Origin: Bacteroidales bacterium
GTDB taxonomy: Bacteria; Bacteroidota; Bacteroidia; Bacteroidales; WCHB1-69
Assembly: GCA_031266895.1 (NCBI GenBank)
Contig: JAISAD010000096.1
Coordinates: 1-12,191, forward strand
DNA: 12,191 nt
Direction of reading: 5' to 3'
The notes beneath the pieces were generated by a model, which worked only from the letters and a program-made list of their open reading frames with translations, was not told the origin of the DNA and made no database searches. Positions within the stretch are counted from its first letter, which is position 1; each line of letters starts with the position of its first letter. This document shows, piece by piece, positions 7,940 through 12,191 of this stretch. Position numbers and translations under genes: made by a program.

Positions 7940-8917
7940 TTATCTCCCACTGTTTCCCAATTCAAAATATCTTTTTATCTCAATTTTCAACTTTTCATAA
8001 CTGCCGAATGAGATTTGGCGAATATTTTGACCATCGGAAATCATTACCATGCCACAAGGGGGTTCATTGACAAACAGTGATAAATCAAGGGTATCGAATA
8101 CATTGAATTTAAAATCACGTACTATGGCTTGACTGAAATTTTCACTGATCTCACTATAAAAGATATTTTTTTCTTCGCAATAGGCTTCCAATTCTGGCAC
8201 AATATCATCCCAATTTTCGGGCTTGCTATCATCACTATTATAGTAGAAAAATAGCGCATTATAACGATTTTTCTCTATTTTTTTATAATCGAACCGACAG
8301 AGATCATTTACTTTGTAACGGTCAATATATTGGGCAGTTCTTAACCAGTTTTCGGGGTTGATAGCGATTTCTTCCTTGGTTGCCGTACCTACCGAACGCA
8401 CCCATTCATAAGATTTATGCACGGTAAACGCGCCATCTGCTTCTCGGTGTGCCGTCCAGACTTCTGTTTCCAAAATATCCTGATGTTGCACGGCCAAATT
8501 GAGTGCAATCGGCACCAAGTCCAAAATACGCTGTGTGCCCCATCCGCTCGTAATAACCAGGTAAATCCATTCGTAATTTTCCGACTGTATTAGCCACATT
8601 TCACGGCCTTCGGGCAGCCGCTCCACACAAATTAAACCCCACTGTGCCGGCAATTCTACTGATATATGGGAATGTTCACCCTCATAATTGTCGGCTGTGC
8701 GCAAAAATTCGGTTATAAACTCCTCGCTCAACGGATAGAGTATAGTTGAGTTTGACAAATCGGCACTAATCAAGCTATCTATTACACCTACAGGATAATC
8801 AGGTTCGGAAACAGGTGCAACCGATACCGGCTGTTTTTTATGAAAACAAGAGAACGATAACAGCACTAATCCTATTATTAAAAAAAGTGCGTATGTATTT
8901 AATTTACAGTGTATCAT
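7940..8917 (-). CDS. Lipoprotein of unrecognised family, possible C-terminal thioredoxin-like fold
   Basis: I do not recognise this 325-residue protein. Numbering is from the ATG at 8917; a GTG directly before it (8920) would add one residue. A hydrophobic signal ends in LSFS-C with Cys24, so it is probably a lipoprotein exported across the inner membrane. Residues about 40-195 form a Trp-rich, mostly beta-looking region (GLICVERL, MWLIQS, EWIYLVIT). Residues about 219-319 alternate strand, helix, strand, then two strands and a helix: NALFFYYN, a helix through WDDIVPELEAYCEEKN, FYSEIS, PPCGMVMISDG, and a final helix SYEKLKIEIKRYF. With the Pro-Pro before the third strand this resembles a thioredoxin fold without a CxxC pair. 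That reading is inference from pattern only. It is monocistronic, with a -7 element about 38 bp before the start, and divergent from the DAHP synthase gene. Confidence 0.8.
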   Translation of the reverse strand: MIHCKLNTYALFLIIGLVLLSFSCFHKKQPVSVAPVSEPDYPVGVIDSLISADLSNSTILYPLSEEFITEFLRTADNYEGEHSHISVELPAQWGLICVERLPEGREMWLIQSENYEWIYLVITSGWGTQRILDLVPIALNLAVQHQDILETEVWTAHREADGAFTVHKSYEWVRSVGTATKEEIAINPENWLRTAQYIDRYKVNDLCRFDYKKIEKNRYNALFFYYNSDDSKPENWDDIVPELEAYCEEKNIFYSEISENFSQAIVRDFKFNVFDTLDLSLFVNEPPCGMVMISDGQNIRQISFGSYEKLKIEIKRYFELGNSGR

Positions 8918-8954
8918 CACGTTATATAATTTATGCTTTTTATAATATTGAGTA

Positions 8955-8962
8955 CAAAAATA
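8955..8962 (-). promoter_or_regulatory. -7 promoter element for the unknown lipoprotein gene
   Basis: The minus strand reads TATTTTTG, matching TAnnTTTG. The implied leader is about 30 nt. It faces away from the plus-strand element at 9017-9024, with 54 bp between them. No recognisable -33 TTTG is present. Confidence 0.5.
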
Positions 8963-9016
8963 CGTGATTTTTTTATATGGAAACAGAAAAGCCGTTTAAA
9001 TTCTCAAACTTTTTCG

Positions 9017-9024
9017 TATCTTTG
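9017..9024 (+). promoter_or_regulatory. -7 promoter element upstream of the small ORF and DAHPS gene
   Basis: TATCTTTG followed by CATC is the canonical Bacteroidota -7 sequence. A degenerate -33 (TTTA at 8995-8998, spacing 18) precedes it. It is the only good -7 match on this strand before 9263, so the DAHPS-S41 operon would carry a leader of about 230 nt that includes a 53-codon ORF. Confidence 0.6.
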
Positions 9025-9062
9025 CATCAAATTTAGATTTAGTCATAATTTTACAAATAATA

Positions 9063-9224
9063 ATGCTACAATTCAACAAGGGAAAATTCAATGTACATGG
9101 CCATACATACCATATAAGTATTAATCCTAAATACTCGCAAAAGATCCGGCAAATCAAAAGCATTATTTTTACAAGAAACACAATTCGGTTTCTACGAAAT
9201 TATAATACTGTTGCAAATAGTTGA
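9063..9224 (+). CDS. Possible small ORF (53 aa) in the DAHPS leader
   Basis: An ATG-to-TGA frame that begins about 32 nt after the start site implied by the -7 element at 9017-9024, a normal distance for a gene. The product would be 53 residues, basic (many Lys, Arg and His, few acidic residues) and soluble, with HGHTYH near residues 12-17. I recognise no family. It contains scattered Phe and Tyr codons but no run of aromatic codons, so a classical attenuator leader peptide is not evident. It may be a real small protein, a regulatory uORF, or a chance frame in AT-rich leader sequence. Confidence 0.25.
   Translation: MLQFNKGKFNVHGHTYHISINPKYSQKIRQIKSIIFTRNTIRFLRNYNTVANS
9117..9135 (+). repeat. 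Leader hairpin 1 upstream of DAHPS
   Basis: AGTATT (9117-9122) pairs exactly with AATACT (9130-9135) across a 7-nt loop. It is AT-rich and therefore weak. It lies inside the 53-codon frame. The role is unknown. Confidence 0.25.
9174..9193 (+). repeat. Leader hairpin 2 upstream of DAHPS
   Basis: AGAAAC (9174-9179) pairs exactly with GTTTCT (9188-9193) across an 8-nt loop. It lies about 70 bp before the DAHPS start and inside the 53-codon frame. There is no following U-run, so it is not an evident terminator. Confidence 0.25.
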
Positions 9225-9262
9225 TACTTTAGTGATAATGCCGTATAAACAAAAAAGGAAGT

Positions 9263-10297
9263 ATGAAACCGTTGATTATTGCAGGACCCTGCGCTGCAGA
9301 AACTGAAAATCAAGTACTTATGACGGCACATCAACTTCAGATTGAGTTGAAACATATTGCTATGCCATTGGCCTATTTTCGTGTAGGCGTTTGGAAACCA
9401 CGCAGTAACCCATGTGATTTTGGCGGGGCAGGCAAACGTGCTCTAAAGTGGCTTGCCAAAGCACGAAACATGCTTCAAACATCGGTTTGTGTGGAGGTAG
9501 CGCGCCCCGAACAGATTGAACTTTGTCGTGAGGCCGGCATCAATGCAATATGGCTGGGCGCGCGTACTACCGTTAATCCTTTTTTAGTACAGGAGATGGC
9601 AGATGCCTTACGTGGGAGCAACTTTACAGTGATGATTAAAAATCCGGTATCGCCCGATCTCTCCCTTTGGATTGGTGCAATAGAACGAATGAGAGAAGCT
9701 GGCATCACTGATTTGATAGCTATACATCGCGGCTTTGCCGAGCGGCGTGAAAATATTTTGCGTAATGCACCGATATGGGAAATTCCAATTGAACTGAAAA
9801 TCAGGTTTCCCAACCTTCCACTCATTTGCGACCCCTCTCATCTGACTGGCGACCGGCGCTATATTCGCACCATAGCGCAAGAGGCGTTGAATTATGGCTT
9901 TAGCGGCCTGATGATTGAGACCCATTATAATCCAACCATAGCACGGAGTGATGCCCGTCAGCAAATCACTCCCAAAGAATTGGCTTTTCTACTTGATCAA
10001 TTGGATTTTAAAACCGAATCCGAAACACGCGAGTTTGCCAATATCAGCAAAGAGCGTGAACAACTCCATGCAATTGATGATCAAATTGCCCAGCTATTGA
10101 CCAAAAGAATGAGGATAGTGGATAAAATTGCCTGTCTAAAGCATGAGTATCACCTGCCGATTGTGCAACCGAACCAATGGCAAAAGGTGGTGGAACAATA
10201 CTTATCTCATTCATTGCAAGATGATTATTATCAAGAATTTATAACGAAATTTCTGGAACTTTTACATCAAAATTCTATTAAACGACAAAACAGATAA
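9263..10297 (+). CDS. Bifunctional DAHP synthase (type I-beta) / chorismate mutase (AroQ type)
   Basis: Catalyses the first step of the shikimate pathway (phosphoenolpyruvate plus erythrose 4-phosphate to DAHP) and, through the fused domain, chorismate to prephenate for Phe and Tyr; cytoplasmic, 344 residues. The synthase domain (1-250) shows GPCAAE (8-13, metal ligand Cys10), KPRSNP (45-50), GARTTVNP, KNPVSPD (126-132), IHRGF, DPSHLTGDR (His193), IET (Glu219) and SDARQQ (Asp230). The chorismate mutase helices (about 260-340) carry Arg265, Arg282 and Lys293, at the spacing of E. coli Arg11, Arg28 and Lys39. The position matching Arg51 appears to be Gln305. The start has a purine-rich AAGGAAG just ahead, though only 1-3 nt from the ATG. 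The S41 gene follows 2 bp later. The usual neighbours in Bacteroidota (prephenate dehydratase, aminotransferase, prephenate dehydrogenase) are absent here. Confidence 0.94.
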   Translation: MKPLIIAGPCAAETENQVLMTAHQLQIELKHIAMPLAYFRVGVWKPRSNPCDFGGAGKRALKWLAKARNMLQTSVCVEVARPEQIELCREAGINAIWLGARTTVNPFLVQEMADALRGSNFTVMIKNPVSPDLSLWIGAIERMREAGITDLIAIHRGFAERRENILRNAPIWEIPIELKIRFPNLPLICDPSHLTGDRRYIRTIAQEALNYGFSGLMIETHYNPTIARSDARQQITPKELAFLLDQLDFKTESETREFANISKEREQLHAIDDQIAQLLTKRMRIVDKIACLKHEYHLPIVQPNQWQKVVEQYLSHSLQDDYYQEFITKFLELLHQNSIKRQNR

Positions 10298-10299
10298 CT

Positions 10300-11895
10300 A
10301 TGATTCAAAGAGAAGAAAACCGATATAGTTTGCGCGGTCCTTTTAATCTTATCCTGGCCTTTTTGGGCGGCATTTTGCTAACGATGCTGCTTTTTCATGC
10401 CTTAAAAAAGGAAATACACGCTGTCAGAAACGATAAAGTTGACGAGGTAATGCAATACATTGAGCGCTATTATGTGGACACAGTGAATAAAAATGTATTG
10501 CTGGAAGACGCGATTAAAGGGATGTTACAAAGCCTTGATCCGCATTCCACCTATGCCAATACAATGGAAAACAGACAGGAGGCGGAATTGCTCGAGGGTG
10601 CTTTTGAGGGAGTGGGCATTCAATTTAATATTATGAATGACACCATTATGGTAGTGGCTACAATAAGTGGAGGACCTTCTGAAAGGGTGGGTATTCGTGC
10701 AGGCGACCGTATTGTTACAGTCAATGATGCGCTGGTAGCCGGAGTCGGTATAGAGAGCAACAAAGTAATGAAACTGTTGCGCGGCAAAAAAAACAGTGTG
10801 GTGAAAGTAGGTATTATGCGCACCGGATTTAAAGAAATTTACCACTATGATATTCGACGTGATGTAATACCAACCTACACAGTAGATGTATCTTATATGA
10901 TTGATAATCAAGTTGGTTACATTAAAATTAACCAATTCGGCAGCACCACGCCCGAAGAATTTGATCGCGCATTGACTCGGCTTACACATAGTGGCATGAC
11001 CAAGCTGATACTCGACCTGCGTGGCAATCCGGGTGGCTATCTGGATGCCGCTATTCTGGTATGTGATGAGTTGTTGAGCGCAGGTGAAATGATTGTCTAT
11101 ACCGAAGGGCTGCATGTCCCCACAGAGAAAATTTATGCTACGGCCTCCGGCAAATTTGAAACAGGAGAGTTAGTGGTGCTGATTGACGATTTTAGCGCTT
11201 CGGCCAGCGAAATTGTAGCCGGCGCTGTGCAAGATAATGACAGGGGTACAATTATAGGTCGTAGATCCTTTGGCAAAGGATTGGTACAAAAACAAATAGA
11301 TCTCTCTGACAAATCTACCATTCGATTAACTATCGCCCGCTATCACACACCAAGCGGACGCTGTATCCAAAAGACCTATTCTGAAGGTTCGGACATTTAT
11401 TATCAGGATTTGGTGCGCCGCTATGAGCATGGCGAAATGAACAGTGCCGACAGCATTCATTTTGATCAGACATTGAAATACTATACTAAAATTGGGCGTG
11501 TAGTCTATGGCGGTGGCGGCATTATGCCCGATCGTTTCGTAGCATTAGATCGCGACAGTACCCTCACGGCCTTTTATCAGGTGGCCAACAGTTCGGCTTT
11601 TGTGGAGTATGCTTTTAATTACACCACGCAATATAGCACTCAAATAAAATCACAATATCCAGATGCAAAGAGTTTTGTAAATAAAATGAATGTTAACGAT
11701 GTTTTATATCGAGATTTTATACAGTTTTATGTACAAAAGGGAGGCAGCAAAAGTCTCGTCATTAATGACCGATCCAAAACCGAAATAAAACGATGGTTAA
11801 AAGCGCTCATCGGACGTAATCTGTATCAGGAAGAGGGCTACTACCCTATTATTAATGTCAGTGATAACGTGATACTTGAAGCGCTACGTAATTGA
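10300..11895 (+). CDS. ctpA: S41 family C-terminal processing peptidase (CtpA-like)
   Basis: A serine protease of 531 residues, membrane anchored and acting in the periplasm, where Ctp enzymes trim or degrade envelope proteins from their C-termini. Residues 15-35 form one transmembrane segment, with the short N-terminus in the cytoplasm. Residues about 95-175 form the PDZ domain (EGVGIQF, then GPSERVGIRAGDRI). The catalytic domain has LILDLRGNPGG (236-246), the Ser motif FSASASE with Ser301, and FGKG with Lys326, followed by Gln330. The Ser301-Lys326 spacing of 25 equals that of E. coli Prc (Ser430-Lys455). About 170 residues follow, a C-terminal extension normal for Bacteroidota members. The gene begins 2 bp after the DAHPS/CM stop, so it is almost certainly cotranscribed and probably translationally coupled. 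The true substrate is not evident. Confidence 0.94.
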   Translation: MIQREENRYSLRGPFNLILAFLGGILLTMLLFHALKKEIHAVRNDKVDEVMQYIERYYVDTVNKNVLLEDAIKGMLQSLDPHSTYANTMENRQEAELLEGAFEGVGIQFNIMNDTIMVVATISGGPSERVGIRAGDRIVTVNDALVAGVGIESNKVMKLLRGKKNSVVKVGIMRTGFKEIYHYDIRRDVIPTYTVDVSYMIDNQVGYIKINQFGSTTPEEFDRALTRLTHSGMTKLILDLRGNPGGYLDAAILVCDELLSAGEMIVYTEGLHVPTEKIYATASGKFETGELVVLIDDFSASASEIVAGAVQDNDRGTIIGRRSFGKGLVQKQIDLSDKSTIRLTIARYHTPSGRCIQKTYSEGSDIYYQDLVRRYEHGEMNSADSIHFDQTLKYYTKIGRVVYGGGGIMPDRFVALDRDSTLTAFYQVANSSAFVEYAFNYTTQYSTQIKSQYPDAKSFVNKMNVNDVLYRDFIQFYVQKGGSKSLVINDRSKTEIKRWLKALIGRNLYQEEGYYPIINVSDNVILEALRN

Positions 11896-11909
11896 AAATT
11901 GAAATTATC

Positions 11910-11948
11910 ATACTGAAAATCAATATATTATTGAAATATTTATAGTAT
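11910..11948 (+). terminator. Weak AT-rich hairpin after the S41 gene, possible terminator
   Basis: Nested inverted repeats: ATACT (11910-11914) with AGTAT (11944-11948), and TCAATA (11920-11925) with TATTGA (11929-11934). A T-run (11966-11972) follows only after 17 bp. It is low in GC, so termination here is uncertain; it is simply the best candidate between the operon and the tRNA. Confidence 0.2.
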
Positions 11949-11973
11949 ATCGTTCATAATTCGTGTTTTTTTG

Positions 11974-11981
11974 TATTTTTG
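11974..11981 (+). promoter_or_regulatory. -7 promoter element for tRNA-Ala
   Basis: TATTTTTG followed by CATCC matches TAnnTTTG. It ends 14 bp before the tRNA, so the primary transcript would have a 5' leader of about 8 nt, removed by RNase P. The tRNA can therefore be expressed independently of the S41 operon. Confidence 0.6.
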
Positions 11982-11995
11982 CATCCTCGAATTTA

Positions 11996-12069
11996 GGGGC
12001 GTTAGCTCAGTTGGCTAGAGCGTTAGACTGGCAGTCTAAAGGTCACGGGTTCGACTCCCGTACGCTCCA
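11996..12069 (+). tRNA. trnA-GGC: tRNA-Ala (anticodon GGC)
   Basis: A complete 74-nt cloverleaf ending at the discriminator A12069. The acceptor is GGGGCGT (11996-12002) with ACGCTCC (12062-12068). The D arm is GCTC/GAGC (12005-12008, 12018-12021). The anticodon arm is TTAGA/TCTAA with loop CTGGCAG, placing the anticodon GGC at 12030-12032. The T arm is ACGGG/CCCGT with loop TTCGACT. The acceptor holds a G3:U70 wobble, the main alanine identity element, which confirms the assignment. The 3' CCA is not encoded (CAA follows the discriminator) and must be added by the nucleotidyltransferase. It reads GCC and GCU codons. Confidence 0.97.
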
Positions 12070-12091
12070 CAAACACTATTAATAATGAACG

Positions 12092-12117
12092 ATTTACAGG
12101 TTTTTAAACCCGTAAAT
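12092..12117. repeat. Hairpin downstream of tRNA-Ala
   Basis: ATTTAC-A-GGTTT (12092-12103) pairs with AAACC-C-GTAAAT (12106-12117): 11 pairs with one A/C mismatch and a very short loop. It is a strong fold for this spacer. No U-run follows on either strand, so it is either a Rho-independent terminator lacking its tail, a 3'-end structure of the tRNA precursor, or a protein-binding dyad. The remaining bases to 12191 show no supported gene. Confidence 0.4.
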
Positions 12118-12191
12118 TCGCAAAAATATCAATAGAGGTGTTTAAGGACACTCCTTTCGGTAACGATTATTTTGATATGCCCCCTATTCAC

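Larger units (their letters stand above)
11949..12093. repeat. 13-bp imperfect inverted repeat flanking the tRNA unit
   Basis: ATCGTTCATAATT (11949-11961) and AATAATGAACGAT (12081-12093) are reverse complements at 12 of 13 positions. They bracket the -7 element and the whole tRNA gene. There is no transposase or target duplication visible. It may be chance in AT-rich spacer. Confidence 0.35.

Noticed and set aside
8933..9124. Plus-strand 63-residue frame before the DAHPS gene
   Set aside because: It begins upstream of the -7 element at 9017-9024 and spans it, so it would need another promoter; none is visible.
8996..9181. Minus-strand 61-residue hydrophobic frame in the DAHPS leader
   Set aside because: It is antisense to the strong -7 element and leader, has no promoter of its own, and its hydrophobicity follows from AT-rich sequence.
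12121..12128. Minus-strand TATTTTTG after the tRNA
   Set aside because: It matches the -7 consensus but would drive transcription antisense to the tRNA with no gene to serve. Single six-base matches are expected by chance in AT-rich DNA.
12177..12191. ATG near the right edge (M P P I H)
   Set aside because: Only five codons are visible, with no promoter or ribosome site ahead. It cannot be supported as a gene start.
1..12191. Mobile elements, CRISPR arrays, phage or defence genes
   Set aside because: I looked for transposase or integrase motifs, regularly spaced repeats and terminal repeats on both strands and saw none. The sequence is almost fully explained by ordinary chromosomal genes.

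Overview
The window reads as chromosomal DNA of a member of the Bacteroidota, probably Bacteroidales. Gene starts mostly lack Shine-Dalgarno sequences. Copies of the Bacteroidota -7 promoter element TAnnTTTG sit 20-100 bp ahead of genes. Three genes open with lipoprotein signals. Several families have Bacteroidota-type architectures: a DAHP synthase fused to a C-terminal chorismate mutase, a bifunctional-nuclease protein with a UVR tail, and a roughly 500-residue glutamine synthetase. This placement rests on reading the sequence, not on a search.

Layout, left to right. Positions 1-4227 (minus strand) hold two lipoprotein metallopeptidases in tandem: an M16 insulinase-type protease whose C-terminus runs off the left edge, and a complete M3 peptidyl-dipeptidase. 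Each has its own candidate promoter. A 188-bp divergent spacer with back-to-back -7 elements and two dyads separates them from a bifunctional nuclease gene on the plus strand (4416-5036). The 3' end of that gene overlaps the end of a minus-strand pair by 26 bp. The pair is glutamine synthetase (6216-7721) followed closely by an M20 amidohydrolase (5011-6204). After a 218-bp spacer comes an unrecognised lipoprotein (7940-8917, minus).

A gap of about 345 bp (8918-9262) carries divergent -7 elements, an unannotated 53-codon ORF and two small hairpins. It leads into a plus-strand pair: DAHP synthase/chorismate mutase (9263-10297), then, 2 bp on, an S41 C-terminal processing peptidase (10300-11895). 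A tRNA-Ala(GGC) with its own -7 element follows (11996-12069). The last 122 bp hold a hairpin but no supported gene.

Functionally this is mostly housekeeping: cell-envelope proteolysis (M16, M3, S41), nitrogen assimilation (glutamine synthetase with a linked amide hydrolase), aromatic amino acid entry (DAHPS/CM) and translation. I see no mobile element, CRISPR array, phage gene or obvious defence system. The less explained items are the lipoprotein of unknown family, the leader region of the DAHPS gene with its small ORF, an apparent Arg-to-Gln change in the chorismate mutase active site, and the inverted repeats around the tRNA and ahead of the M3 gene.
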